DNA of 15,197 bases from an uncultured Porphyromonadaceae bacterium (GCA_947166165.1 CAMVDK010000045.1:1-15197), one strand, 5' to 3'. Positions 6,797-15,041 are shown, counted from the stretch's first letter. The notes: generated by a model from the letters alone, not told the origin. Numbers and translations: made by a program.

Positions 6797-8125
6797 CCGC
6801 GCCACCTGCTCCTTGAACTGCTGTCCTCGGTCCTCGTAGCTCTTGAACAGGTCGAAGCTGGCGCAGCAGGGCGACAGCAGCACCGTGTCGCCACTGGTGG
6901 CCAGTGCTTTGCACTTGGCCACGCACTCAGCCATCGAGCCGGCGTCCTCGATCACGGGCACCTTGCCGTCGAAGAAGGCGTGGAGCTTGCTGTTGTCCAC
7001 CCCCAGGCACACGATGGCCTTCACTTTTTGGCGCACAAACTGCTCAATTTCGCTGTAGTCGTTGCCCTTGTCCTTGCCACCGAGCACGAGCACCACGGGG
7101 TCGCGCATGCTCTCGAGCGCATACCAGGTGCTGTTCACGTTGGTGGCCTTCGAGTCGTTGACGTAGCGCACGCCGTCCACCGTGCGCACATATTCGAGCC
7201 GGTGCTCCACGGCCTGGAAGTCGGCCAGCGCCCGGCGAATCACGTCGCTCTTCACATGCATCAGCTGCGCGCTCAGTCCGGCGGCCATGCTGTTGTACAG
7301 GTTGTGGCGGCCGTGCAGGGCCAGCTCGCTGGTGGGCATGTCCCAGTGCGTGCCGTCGAGGTCGAAGGCCAGGCGTCCGCCATCGACGTAGGCCGCGCAG
7401 CCCTGCTCGCGCTCGTCGGCGAAGGGCAGCATGCGGCTCTCCACGTTCAGCTGCTTGAGCTGGGCGGCAATTACCGGGTCGTCGTGCCAGAAGATGAACG
7501 CGTCGTCGGGCGTCTGGTTGCGGATGATGCGGAACTTGGCCGCCACGTAGTTCTCCATCCAGTGGTCGTAGCGGTCGAGATGGTCGGGCGTGATGTTGAG
7601 CAGCACGGCAACGTTGGCCTTGAAGTCGTACATGCCGTCGAGCTGGAAGCTGCTCAGCTCGATGACATACACCTCGTGGGGGTCGACGGCCACTTGCAGC
7701 GCCAGGCTGTTGCCCACGTTGCCGGCCAGCCCCACGTCGAGCCCGGCCTTCTGCAGGATGTGGTAGGTGAGCATGGTGGTGGTGGTCTTGCCGTTGCTGC
7801 CGGTGATGCACACCATCTTCGAGGTGGTGTAGCGCCCGGCGAACTCAATCTCGCTGATGATGGGTATGCCACGCTGCTTGGCCTTGACGATGATGGGGGC
7901 CGTGTCGGGGATGCCGGGGCTCTTGACTATCTCGTCGGCCGCGAGGATTTTCGCCTCGCTGTGGCCGCCCTGCTCCCAGGCGATGCCGTAGCGCTCCAGC
8001 TGCTGCTGGTATTTGGGCTTGATGGTGCCCATGTCGCTCACAAACACGTCCATCTCTTTCACCTTGGCGAGCACAGCGGCTCCCGCGCCGCTCTCGCCTC
8101 CGCCTAATACTGCTATTCGTTTCAT
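6791..8125 (-). CDS. murD: UDP-N-acetylmuramoylalanine--D-glutamate ligase MurD
   Basis: MurD (444 aa, normal length) is the cytoplasmic ligase that adds D-Glu to UDP-MurNAc-L-Ala using ATP. The N-terminal Rossmann-like loop is VLGGGESGAG (residues 6-15). The P-loop is ITGSNGKTTTT (107-117). AGNVG (134-138), ELSSFQLD (156-163) and NITPDHLDRY (177-186) are MurD-type central-domain motifs. The ligand-binding C-terminal domain shows HRLEYV (308-313), YVNDSKATN (321-329, the MurD hallmark), GGKDKGNDY (349-357) and SPCCASFDLFKSYEDRGQQF (418-437). The ATG at 8125 is 72 nt after the mraY stop. The stop codon is fused directly to a microsatellite repeat, which marks the boundary between this block and ftsW. 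Confidence 0.98.
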   Translation of the reverse strand: MKRIAVLGGGESGAGAAVLAKVKEMDVFVSDMGTIKPKYQQQLERYGIAWEQGGHSEAKILAADEIVKSPGIPDTAPIIVKAKQRGIPIISEIEFAGRYTTSKMVCITGSNGKTTTTMLTYHILQKAGLDVGLAGNVGNSLALQVAVDPHEVYVIELSSFQLDGMYDFKANVAVLLNITPDHLDRYDHWMENYVAAKFRIIRNQTPDDAFIFWHDDPVIAAQLKQLNVESRMLPFADEREQGCAAYVDGGRLAFDLDGTHWDMPTSELALHGRHNLYNSMAAGLSAQLMHVKSDVIRRALADFQAVEHRLEYVRTVDGVRYVNDSKATNVNSTWYALESMRDPVVLVLGGKDKGNDYSEIEQFVRQKVKAIVCLGVDNSKLHAFFDGKVPVIEDAGSMAECVAKCKALATSGDTVLLSPCCASFDLFKSYEDRGQQFKEQVARL

Positions 8126-8197
8126 TGCTGTCGTATGTCTTTGTTGTTATGGTCGGTTAAAATGATTGATTGTTGTGTGTGGGGGTGCCGGTAGCCT

Positions 8198-9580
8198 TCA
8201 GCGCACCTTGAAGGTGACAAACGTGAGCACGGCCAGGATGATGCTCACCAGCAGGAAGCGCATCACAATCTTGTTCTCGGGTATGGCGTTGTGGGGCTTC
8301 TGGAAGAGCACGTTCTTGAACTTGCCCGACGGAATCTGGAAGTGGTGGTGCAGGGGAGCCATCTTGAAGATGCGCCTTCCGGTGCCATACTTCTTCTTGG
8401 TGTACTTGAAGTAGCCTCGCTGCACCATCACGCTGATGGCCTCGACAAAGAACACTCCGCACAGGATGGGCAGCAGCCACTCCTTGCGCAGCAGGAGCGC
8501 GAACACGCCCACGATGCCGCCCAGACACAGGCTGCCGGTGTCGCCCATGAACACCTGCGCCGGATAGCTGTTGTACCACAGGAAGCCAATCGTGGCCCCG
8601 ATGAAGGCCGCGGCATAGATCACCAGCTCGCTGCTCTCGGGGATGTACATGATGTTGAGGTAGGCGGCATAGATGATGTTGCCGCTCAGGTAGGCCATGA
8701 TGGCCAGCGCCACGCCGTAGATGGCGCTCGTGCCCGAGGCCAGGCCGTCGAAGCCGTCGGTCAGGTTGGCGGCGTTGCTCACGGCCACCACGATGAACAC
8801 CGCCAGGCAGGCAAACACCACCCAGCCCACGGCGCGGGCCGTCTTGCCCTCGGCGCCCAGCCATTGGCCCACACGGGCGTAGTCGAAGTTGTGGTTCTTG
8901 ATGAAGGGGATGGTGGTCTGCGTGCCCTTCACCTGCTGGGCGTGCACCACCTCAATCTTGCCGGTGGCCGGGTCGCGCACCTCGGTGTTCTCGCTCATCA
9001 CGATGGCCGGGCTGGCCCACATCACCAGCGCCACCACCACGCCCAGGCCCACCTGGCCGATGACCTTGAACTTGCCCTTGAGGCCGTCCTTGTTGTGGTG
9101 CGCTATCTTGATGTAGTCGTCGAGGAAGCCCAGCGCGCCGCACCACAGCGTGGCCAGGATCATGAGCAGCATGTACACGTTGTTGAGCTTGCCCATCAGC
9201 AGGCACGGCAGCAGGATGGCCACGATGATGATGATTCCGCCCATGCTCGGCGTGAGCGACTTGCGGTCCTTCTCCAGGCACTTGGCCACGTCGGCCTTCT
9301 TCTCCAGGTTGGTCTCGTCCATGTTGTCGAGCACGAGCTGGATGTTTTCCAGTGCGTTGGTGTGGGCCGTCACCTTGCCGCCGTTGTCCAGGTCGCGCTG
9401 GTTCTCGCCGCCCTTGCGCGAGTAGTAGATGCGCAGGCGGCGGATGATGGGCCCGCCCACCACGATGGCGATGAACAGCGACAGCGCCAGCGCGATGCCC
9501 GCGCGGAAGGTGATGTAGTCGAACAGGTGCGCTCCAGGCACGTCGTATTGCTCGAGATATTGAAACAGGTGGTACAGCAT
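8198..9580 (-). CDS. mraY: Phospho-MurNAc-pentapeptide translocase MraY (lipid I synthase)
   Basis: MraY (460 aa) is the polytopic membrane enzyme that moves phospho-MurNAc-pentapeptide from UDP to undecaprenyl phosphate, forming lipid I. Key motifs are SMGGIIII (residues 112-119), GFLDDYIKI (151-159, the Asp-Asp pair), SNAANLTDGFDGLASG (268-283), FMGDTGSLCLGG (344-355) and MAPLHHHFQ (407-415), which includes the metal- and substrate-site HHH loop. The N-terminus MLYHLFQYLE is family-like and supports the ATG at 9580. The protein is longer than the roughly 360 aa E. coli enzyme. Extra length sits in a charged loop at about 58-108 before SMGG and in a periplasmic-side loop at about 195-245. 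Larger MraY proteins are usual in Bacteroidota, but the first loop looks longer than I expect. The gene lies 44 nt after murE. Confidence 0.97.
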   Translation of the reverse strand: MLYHLFQYLEQYDVPGAHLFDYITFRAGIALALSLFIAIVVGGPIIRRLRIYYSRKGGENQRDLDNGGKVTAHTNALENIQLVLDNMDETNLEKKADVAKCLEKDRKSLTPSMGGIIIIVAILLPCLLMGKLNNVYMLLMILATLWCGALGFLDDYIKIAHHNKDGLKGKFKVIGQVGLGVVVALVMWASPAIVMSENTEVRDPATGKIEVVHAQQVKGTQTTIPFIKNHNFDYARVGQWLGAEGKTARAVGWVVFACLAVFIVVAVSNAANLTDGFDGLASGTSAIYGVALAIMAYLSGNIIYAAYLNIMYIPESSELVIYAAAFIGATIGFLWYNSYPAQVFMGDTGSLCLGGIVGVFALLLRKEWLLPILCGVFFVEAISVMVQRGYFKYTKKKYGTGRRIFKMAPLHHHFQIPSGKFKNVLFQKPHNAIPENKIVMRFLLVSIILAVLTFVTFKVR

Positions 9581-9624
9581 AGCTATTATAGTTAATGTCG
9601 GGTTTTATTCGTCTGGGTGAGGCT

Positions 9625-11097
9625 TCACAGGCGGGCCTTTTCGGCCTTGAAGACGGCCAGCACCTCCTCGCGGTCGTCGAAGTGGTGGCGCACGCCCTTC
9701 ACCTCCTGGTAGGGCTCATGTCCCTTTCCGGCCACGAGCACCACGTCGCCGGGCTGGGCCAGACGGCACGCCAGGCCGATGGCGTCGTGCCGGTCGGGCA
9801 CCTTGATGGTCATGAGCTGCTGGGCGTCGTCGAGGCCGGCCCACATTTCGCGGATAATCTGGTTGGGGTCCTCGCTGCGGGGGTTGTCGCTCGTGAGGAT
9901 GAGCTGGCTGCTGCGCCGTGCCGCCTCGCGGGCCATGATGGGCCGCTTGCCGGCGTCGCGGTCGCCGCCGCAGCCACACACGGTGATGATGCGGCCACGC
10001 GTGCCGGTGAGCACCTCGCGCAGCGTGTCGAGCACGTTGACCAGCGCGTCGGGCGTGTGGGCGTAGTCGACGATGGCGGTGTAGCCGGAGGGCGAGCGCA
10101 GCGTCTCGAAGCGCCCGGTCACGGGCACCAGCCTGCTCATGGCCACCAGCACGTCGCCTGGCTCAAAGCCCAGCTGGCACGCGGCGCCGTAGACCGACGT
10201 CAGGTTGTAGGCGTTGAACCGTCCCACGAATTGCACCTCCAGTTCGCGACCGTTGAGCTGGAGCGACATGCCGTCGAGGCGGTCCTCCACCACGCGGCAG
10301 GTGTAGTCGGCCATCGTGCGCAGCGAGTAGTGCAGCCGCCGGGCGCGTGTGTTCTGCAGCATCACGTCGCCCACCTTGTCGTCGGCGTTCACCAGGGCGA
10401 AGGCGTCGGACGGCAGCTGGTCGAAGAACATCTTCTTGGCCGCTATGTAGCTGTCCACGGTCTTGTGGAAGTCGAGGTGGTCGCGCGTCAGGTTGGTGAA
10501 CACGCCACCGGCGAAGTGCAGTCCGTCGATGCGGTGCTGCACGCAGGCGTGCGAGCTCACCTCCATGAAGGCGTATTCGCAGCCGGCCTCCACCATGTCG
10601 TGCAGCAGCCGGCACAGCGTCAGGTGGTCGGGCGTGGTCTGCTTGGCGGGATGCTCGGTGAGGTCGACCATGTTGCGCACGGTGGACAGCAGGCCGGCCT
10701 TGTGGCCCAGCAGATGACACAGCTCGTAGAGCAGTGTGGCGGTGGTGGTCTTGCCGTTGGTGCCGGTCACGCCCACGAGCTTGAGCCGCTCGCTCGGGCG
10801 GCTGTACCACTCGTTGGCAATCAGTGCCAGGGCCACGGTGCTGTCGGGCACGAGCACGTAGGTCACCGCCGGGGTGAGCTCGGCGGGCAGCTCCTCGCAC
10901 ACCACCGCCACGGCTCCCTGGCGGATGGTGTCGGCAATGAAGCGGTGGGCGTCGACCGCCACGCCGCGCACGGCCACAAACAGCGCTCCGGCGCCCACCA
11001 GGCGCGAGTCGCACACCACATCGGCTATCTCCACGCTGGCGTTGCCCGTCACTTGTGCCTCGGCCAGCGGTGCTATCAGTTCTTTGAGTTGTTTCAT
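9625..11097 (-). CDS. murE: UDP-MurNAc-tripeptide synthetase MurE (meso-diaminopimelate-adding)
   Basis: MurE (490 aa, normal length) is the cytoplasmic ATP-dependent ligase that adds the third stem-peptide residue. The N-terminal domain carries VVCDSRLVGAGALFVAVRG (residues 27-45). The P-loop is VTGTNGKTTTATLLYEL (110-126). TTPD (154-157), MEVSSHA (178-184) and FTNLTRDHLDFH (200-211) are family motifs. The C-terminal domain has VDYAHTPDAL (343-352), GCGGDRDAGKRP (375-386) and DNPRSEDP (404-411). The DNPR motif is the known marker for meso-diaminopimelate specificity, so this organism should have mDAP-type peptidoglycan. KGHE (458-461) closes the active site. The ATG at 11097 follows the ftsI stop by 82 nt. 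No murF follows, as is usual in this phylum. Confidence 0.98.
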   Translation of the reverse strand: MKQLKELIAPLAEAQVTGNASVEIADVVCDSRLVGAGALFVAVRGVAVDAHRFIADTIRQGAVAVVCEELPAELTPAVTYVLVPDSTVALALIANEWYSRPSERLKLVGVTGTNGKTTTATLLYELCHLLGHKAGLLSTVRNMVDLTEHPAKQTTPDHLTLCRLLHDMVEAGCEYAFMEVSSHACVQHRIDGLHFAGGVFTNLTRDHLDFHKTVDSYIAAKKMFFDQLPSDAFALVNADDKVGDVMLQNTRARRLHYSLRTMADYTCRVVEDRLDGMSLQLNGRELEVQFVGRFNAYNLTSVYGAACQLGFEPGDVLVAMSRLVPVTGRFETLRSPSGYTAIVDYAHTPDALVNVLDTLREVLTGTRGRIITVCGCGGDRDAGKRPIMAREAARRSSQLILTSDNPRSEDPNQIIREMWAGLDDAQQLMTIKVPDRHDAIGLACRLAQPGDVVLVAGKGHEPYQEVKGVRHHFDDREEVLAVFKAEKARL

Positions 11098-11132
11098 CTT
11101 CGTTGCGTTGAATATCGTTGATGGTTATAGGC

Positions 11133-11163
11133 GGGGGCAACGATTCATACCGTTATAGCCCCC
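11133..11163. other. Small GC hairpin in the ftsI-murE spacer
   Basis: GGGGGC (11133-11138) and GCCCCC (11158-11163) can pair around a 19-nt loop, and the heptamer GTTATAG occurs twice (11124-11130 and 11152-11158). There is no T-run after the stem on the coding strand, so this is not an intrinsic terminator. It may be an RNA processing or pausing element, or chance. Confidence 0.3.
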
Positions 11164-11179
11164 AAACATGGATTGAATG

Positions 11180-13288
11180 TCAGTTTCTCAGCCCCAGGTT
11201 GATGACCTGGCCGCGGGCGTAGGGGCTTCCGGGCGCCAGGCTCTGGCTGGCCACGTAGCCGTGGCCGTTGAAGCGCACCGTGAGTCCAGCGTCCTCCAGG
11301 CGGCGAATGGCCTCGCGCACGTTCATGCGCATCACGTCGGGCACACCGCCGGAGCGCTTGTCGGGCGCCTTGAGCACCTTGACCTGGCGCTTGTCCATGT
11401 CGAGCCCGTTCTGCACGTTGGTGCGCATGCGCGGGCTGGCCGAGGCGGCGAATGTGGGCTGCGACACCTGCCGCTCCACGGGCTTGCCCTTGCTGTCGAC
11501 GCTCGCCGCGGCATAGCTCGGCGCTTCGCCCAGCAGGCCCCGGGCATACATCTTGAGGGCCACGTTTTTCAGCACCATGCCGCTGCTGGCGGCGGCGCCA
11601 CGGTTGGCGCCCGACATGAGCACGATGCACGAGTATTTGGGCTTATCGTAGGGGAAGAAGCCGCAGAAGGCCAGACGCTTGCGCGTGGTGTACTGTCCGC
11701 CCTCGGTCACGTAGGCCGTGCCCGTCTTGCCGGCAATCTCCACCTCGTCGTCCTGCACCCATCGGCGGGCCGTGCCGCGGCTGCCGAACACCACGTCGTG
11801 GAGCATGATGCGCAGCTTCTGGGCGTTCTCGGGGCTGCACACCTGCTGGCGGATGTAGCTCACGGGCACAATCGAGTCGGGCTCGCCCGGGCGCGAGAGT
11901 TTCTTCACCAGGTGGGGGCGCACATATTTGCCGTCGTTGGCGATGGCGTTGTAGATGGCCAGCGTGCTCAGCGGCGGGATTTCGGTGGCATAGCCGAAGG
12001 CCATGCGCGTGAGCGCGATGCGGTCGCCACGGGTGCGGCCCAGCCGCTTGATGCGCGGCGTGGTCTCGCCGCCGATGCCCGAGTGCATGGGCTCGAAGAA
12101 GCCCATGCCCGCCAGGCGGTCGTAGAATTTGCCCGGATCGCTGGCATATTTGCTGGCGATGATGCGCGACATGCCGATGTTGGACGACGTCTCGATGATT
12201 TGCCTCGGGCTGAGCTGCGCGCCGCCGTGCGGGTCGCGGATGGGGCGCCCCTCGTAGTTCCACACCGAGCCGGTGGTGATGAGCGAGTCGATGTTGCTGA
12301 CGATGCCGTCTTCCAGGGCCACCATCATCGAGATGGGCTTCATCACCGACCCCGGCTCGTAGCCCAGCACGGCGTTGTTGCGTCCCTCGATGTAGCCGTC
12401 GCCCGTCTTGCTCTTCTCCAGGTTGCTGATGGCCTTGATTTCGCCGGTGGCCACCTCCATGAGCACGCAGGTGCCCCATTCCGACTCGGTTTCGACACAC
12501 ATGTTGTAGAGCTCGGTCTCCACGATGTCTTGCAGGGCCACGTTGATGGTGGTGGTGATGTCGTAGCCGTTGACGGCGGGCACGCTCTCGGCGTTGACGA
12601 TGCCCGAGTTGAGCTGGATGCGCTTGGCCACGCCGGGCTTGCCGTAGAGCAGGCTGTCGAGGGCCATCTCCAGACCCGCGCGGCCGTGACGCTCGCTGCT
12701 GAGCGAGTCGCGCCCCACGAAGCCGATGCTGCGCGAGGCCATCGTCCCGTAGGGCTTCGTGCGCCGCTGCTCCGGCTCGGCGTAGAGGCCGCTCTTGTTC
12801 AGCGAGAAATAGGGGAACGCGTGCACGCGCTCGAATTCGTTGTTGGTGAGCATGCGGCGGAACAGGCGGTAGGCGTGGTTGTGGTGACCCTTCACGCGCT
12901 GCTCGTAGGCGCGCAGCAGCTCGTCGCGCCATTGCTTGGCGTCGCGGCTGGGGTCGAAGGCCGCCAGGCTGTCGCACAGCGCCGGCAGACCCATGCGGAA
13001 CATGCTGTCGCGCTTGGCCACGTCGCCCCAGTCGATGCGCACGGTGTTGAAGTTCAGGTTCGCCGCCAGCACCGTGCCGTTGTCGGCCAGCAGCTTGCCG
13101 CGCTCGGGCTCGATGGCCGTGGAGTCGGTGAGCAGCTGGTCGGCCTTCTTGTTCCATTCGTCGACCTGCACCACGGTGGTGCGCATCAGACCCCACACCA
13201 CGTAGGCCGAAAACAGCAGCATGGCCGCCACGACCACGATGTAGCGCAGAAAGATGTGTTTCTTGTTGTTTTGACGTTTGCTTTTCAT
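11180..13288 (-). CDS. ftsI: Septal transpeptidase FtsI (class B PBP) with C-terminal PASTA domain
   Basis: This 702-aa class B penicillin-binding protein cross-links septal peptidoglycan and works with FtsW. A basic cytoplasmic start (KSKRQNNKK) precedes one membrane span (about 13-35). The pedestal domain contains PERGKLLADNGTVLAAN (61-77). The transpeptidase domain carries all three catalytic motifs: SVMK (314-317, nucleophile Ser314), SSN (368-370) and KTGT (521-524). A PASTA domain fills about 645-702 (VPDVMRMNVREAIRRLEDAG at 649-668). The PASTA tail is typical of Bacteroidota FtsI and is thought to bind peptidoglycan or muropeptides. The ATG at 13288 overlaps the upstream gene's TGA (ATGA), indicating translational coupling with the FtsL-like protein, its likely partner. 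I see no broken motif. Confidence 0.97.
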   Translation of the reverse strand: MKSKRQNNKKHIFLRYIVVVAAMLLFSAYVVWGLMRTTVVQVDEWNKKADQLLTDSTAIEPERGKLLADNGTVLAANLNFNTVRIDWGDVAKRDSMFRMGLPALCDSLAAFDPSRDAKQWRDELLRAYEQRVKGHHNHAYRLFRRMLTNNEFERVHAFPYFSLNKSGLYAEPEQRRTKPYGTMASRSIGFVGRDSLSSERHGRAGLEMALDSLLYGKPGVAKRIQLNSGIVNAESVPAVNGYDITTTINVALQDIVETELYNMCVETESEWGTCVLMEVATGEIKAISNLEKSKTGDGYIEGRNNAVLGYEPGSVMKPISMMVALEDGIVSNIDSLITTGSVWNYEGRPIRDPHGGAQLSPRQIIETSSNIGMSRIIASKYASDPGKFYDRLAGMGFFEPMHSGIGGETTPRIKRLGRTRGDRIALTRMAFGYATEIPPLSTLAIYNAIANDGKYVRPHLVKKLSRPGEPDSIVPVSYIRQQVCSPENAQKLRIMLHDVVFGSRGTARRWVQDDEVEIAGKTGTAYVTEGGQYTTRKRLAFCGFFPYDKPKYSCIVLMSGANRGAAASSGMVLKNVALKMYARGLLGEAPSYAAASVDSKGKPVERQVSQPTFAASASPRMRTNVQNGLDMDKRQVKVLKAPDKRSGGVPDVMRMNVREAIRRLEDAGLTVRFNGHGYVASQSLAPGSPYARGQVINLGLRN

Positions 13289-13743
13289 TTTTTATAAAGA
13301 TGATAAGGTGGTTGATCAGGAGCCGTGAGGTCGATGTGCATGGTGTCGACCAGGGCCTTCATTTGGCTCTCTCGTATCTTGGAATTGTAGCGTGCGCTTG
13401 CGTTCACACAGTCGGTCTTGGCATTGTCGAGTTCCTTTTTCAGAGCCATGACCTGCTCCATCTTGCTCTGGCACTCAAACTTGTTGCCGATATACATCAG
13501 GAGCATGCCCACGATGACGATGATGTAGAGGAAATTGCGCCGGAACAGCTCGAGCGACAGGATGCGCCCCTGCCACACGCCCTTGAGCGCCTGCTGCGCC
13601 CGTTGCGAGCGTTCGTTGCGCCGCTGGCCCTTGCGCCGCCGGCCGCCGCCCTCGCCCTGGACCGCCGCCTCCTGGGTTGCCGCCTCCTGGGCCGCCGCTG
13701 CCTCATCGTCGATTCTGTCTCGAGTGTCAATATCGTCGTTCAT
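13285..13743 (-). CDS. ftsL: FtsL-like divisome membrane protein
   Basis: This 152-aa bitopic protein sits in the FtsL position between rsmH and ftsI. The N-terminal cytoplasmic part (about 1-68) is rich in Ala, Gln and Glu, then strongly basic (GRRRKGQRRNERSQR). One membrane span follows (about 71-87, FLYIIVIVGMLLMYIG), then an extracytoplasmic segment with coiled-coil-like heptad character (about 93-130, KMEQVMALKKELDNAKTDC). FtsL proteins normally bridge FtsQ and FtsW-FtsI. Identity here rests on position, topology and size, since sequence in this family is poorly conserved. I start at the ATG at 13743 (MNDDIDTRD). A TTG two codons upstream (13749) would add only two residues. The 3' end overlaps ftsI by 4 nt. 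The N-terminal cytoplasmic tail is longer than in E. coli FtsL. Confidence 0.85.
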   Translation of the reverse strand: MNDDIDTRDRIDDEAAAAQEAATQEAAVQGEGGGRRRKGQRRNERSQRAQQALKGVWQGRILSLELFRRNFLYIIVIVGMLLMYIGNKFECQSKMEQVMALKKELDNAKTDCVNASARYNSKIRESQMKALVDTMHIDLTAPDQPPYHLYKK

Positions 13744-13784
13744 CGTCAATAGCTGTTACAGTTAGAATATCATTCAGGTTTCAA

Positions 13785-13900
13785 GACAAAAGAACAAAAG
13801 CCTTTAAGTCCGAGTGGAGTAAAGAACAAAAGATGAGATCTTTTCCCGCTTGCCAACATGATACTTATGTTCCTTTTTAAAATTCTTATGTTCTTATGTC
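13785..13900. repeat. Composite imperfect inverted-repeat element, copy B (rsmH-ftsL spacer)
   Basis: The outer arm GACAAAAGAACAAAAG (13785-13800) pairs with CTTATGTTCTTATGTC (13885-13900) at 14 of 16 positions. The inner arm AAAGAACAAAAG (13821-13832) pairs with CTTATGTTCCTTT (13864-13876) with one mismatch and one extra base. The arms match those of copy A, while the centre differs in sequence. The shared 23-base motif follows at 13902-13924, then the ATTGTG microsatellite, which runs to the rsmH stop. It contains no gene. The same order, orientation and stop-codon-proximal position as copy A argue for a defined element rather than random AT-rich DNA. Confidence 0.75.
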
Positions 13901-13912
13901 CTAAAACAGTCT

Positions 13913-13952
13913 CATTGTGCATTGCGAAATTGTGCATTGTGCATTGTGAATT
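13913..13952. repeat. ATTGTGCATT-type tandem repeat overlapping the rsmH stop
   Basis: ATTGTGCATT, ATTGCGAA, ATTGTGCATT and ATTGTGAATT follow one another from 13913 to the rsmH stop codon (TAA on the minus strand, 13951-13953), whose first bases belong to the last repeat unit. It is shorter than the copy next to murD but of the same make-up. Confidence 0.8.
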
Positions 13953-14862
13953 AAAACAACCGTTCAGCCACCCTCAGCTTGGCGCTTCGCGAGCGGGGGT
14001 TACGCTCCACCTCGGCGTCGTCGGGCACAATCACGCGGTTGTTCACCGCCCGCAGCGGCGTGTCCATGCGGCCGTAGAAGTCCTTCGTCACCCGGCCCTC
14101 CACGTTGCCCGTGCGGATGAAGTTCTTCACCATGCGGTCTTCCAGCGAGTGATAGGTGATCACCGCCAGCCGTCCGCCCGGGCGCAGCACCTGCGGCACC
14201 TGCTCCAGCATCCGGCGCAGCGCCGCCAGCTCGTGGTTCACCTCGATGCGCAGTGCCTGGAACACCTGCGCCAGCTCCTTCTTCTGCTGCGCCGGCTTGA
14301 TGAGCGGAGCCACCACCTCGATCAGCTCGCCCGTGGTGACGATGGGCCGCCGCTGCCGTGCCGCCACAATCGCCGCCGCCATGCGCCGGCTCTGGCGCAG
14401 CTCGCCGTAGAGATACAGCACCTCGGCCAGCCGCTCCTCGCTCGCCGTGGCCAGCAGCGTGGCCGCGTCGGTGAGCGCGCCGCGGTTCATGCGCATGTCC
14501 AGCGGAGCGTCGGCGCGGAAGCTGAAACCACGCTCCGCCGTGTCGAAGTGATGGAACGACACCCCCAGGTCGGCCAGTATGCCGTCCACCTGCTCCACGC
14601 CGTGGAAGCGCAGAAAGTTGCGCATGAACGCGAAATTGCCGTGCACAAAGGTGAACCGCTCGTCGTCGGGGCAGTTGGCCCTCGCGTCTAGATCCTGGTC
14701 GAAGGCCAGCAGACGGCCCTCCGCCCCCAGCCGCTCCAGGATGGCGCGGCTGTGCCCGCCTCCGCCAAAGGTGGCGTCGACATAGGTGCCGCCGCCATCG
14801 ATGGCCAGACCCTCCATACAGGGCTCCAGCAGCGCAGGAATGTGATACACAGTCTGTTGCAT
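13951..14862 (-). CDS. rsmH: 16S rRNA (cytosine(1402)-N(4))-methyltransferase RsmH (MraW)
   Basis: RsmH (303 aa, normal length) methylates N4 of C1402 in the ribosomal decoding centre using S-adenosylmethionine. The SAM-binding motif is YVDATFGGGGHSRAIL (residues 27-42), FDQD (54-57) is motif II, ADLGVSFHHFD (97-107) is the catalytic-site motif, and ERGFSF (110-115), LDMRM (121-125), ITYHSLEDRMVK (235-246) and NPRSRSAKLR (288-297) are RsmH signatures. The start MQQTVYHIPALLEP at 14862 matches the usual N-terminus. It is the first gene of the cluster as seen here, with no mraZ before it. Its stop codon is built into a microsatellite repeat, so a longer or shorter repeat could change the last residue or stop. 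Confidence 0.98.
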   Translation of the reverse strand: MQQTVYHIPALLEPCMEGLAIDGGGTYVDATFGGGGHSRAILERLGAEGRLLAFDQDLDARANCPDDERFTFVHGNFAFMRNFLRFHGVEQVDGILADLGVSFHHFDTAERGFSFRADAPLDMRMNRGALTDAATLLATASEERLAEVLYLYGELRQSRRMAAAIVAARQRRPIVTTGELIEVVAPLIKPAQQKKELAQVFQALRIEVNHELAALRRMLEQVPQVLRPGGRLAVITYHSLEDRMVKNFIRTGNVEGRVTKDFYGRMDTPLRAVNNRVIVPDDAEVERNPRSRSAKLRVAERLF

Positions 14863-14945
14863 AATGCGTCACGAGGATTGAAAAACCGGTTCGTTGTCCA
14901 AAAATTCTCACTTCCACTACCCGAAAACAGTGGCCGAAATCCATA

Positions 14946-14959
14946 GCCGCCCGGGCGGC
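14946..14959. other. Perfect 14-bp GC palindrome in the rsmH leader
   Basis: GCCGCCCGGGCGGC is its own reverse complement and stands out in AT-rich surroundings. As minus-strand RNA it can fold as a 5-bp stem with a CCGG loop, extended by flanking UA pairing across a bulged G. No T-run follows on either strand, so a terminator is unlikely. A 5' stabilising hairpin or a dyad protein-binding site is possible. Confidence 0.5.
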
Positions 14960-14974
14960 CTAAATTTCAGCGTG

Positions 14975-15041
14975 TAAAATTACAAACAATTTCCCAATAA
15001 TTTGCATTTCTAAATTCGTTAATTTACGTTTTTTCATCAAA
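14975..15041 (-). promoter_or_regulatory. Probable promoter region for rsmH and the dcw cluster (exact boxes uncertain)
   Basis: The minus strand is strongly AT-rich here. One candidate is TTTG (15038-15041), 20 nt, GAATTTAG (15010-15017), which fits TAnnTTTG at four of six fixed positions. Another -7 box is TAATTTTA (14975-14982), which fits five of six but has no good TTTG upstream. Either would give a leader of roughly 105-145 nt. Location before the first gene makes a promoter likely, though the exact site is a guess. Confidence 0.4.

Noticed and set aside
6703..6926. Small frames encoding His-Asn-Ser-Gln-rich peptides around the ATTGTG repeats
   Set aside because: The peptides are direct translations of the microsatellite and extend into murD out of frame. 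No start context or independent coding signal.
8198..11097. Missing murF between murE and mraY as a deletion
   Set aside because: Bacteroidota dcw clusters normally lack murF at this place. The 44-nt spacer shows no remnant.
9595..13297. Long plus-strand open frames antisense to murE (9595-11121) and ftsI (11177-13297), also 265-1494 over ftsA and 8291-9595 over mraY
   Set aside because: They are His/Val/Ala/Gly-rich mirror frames produced by GC-biased third codon positions of the true minus-strand genes. None shows a recognisable domain, and each true gene has full catalytic motifs.
13785..13953. The inverted repeats as intrinsic terminators
   Set aside because: Stems are AT-rich and imperfect with no GC-rich stem followed by a T-run, and downstream genes would lack a clear strong promoter at copy B.
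14000..14944. A 314-aa minus-strand frame starting at 14944 and overlapping rsmH
   Set aside because: It runs out of frame through rsmH with Arg/Gly/His-rich low-quality sequence. RsmH motifs are complete in the annotated frame.
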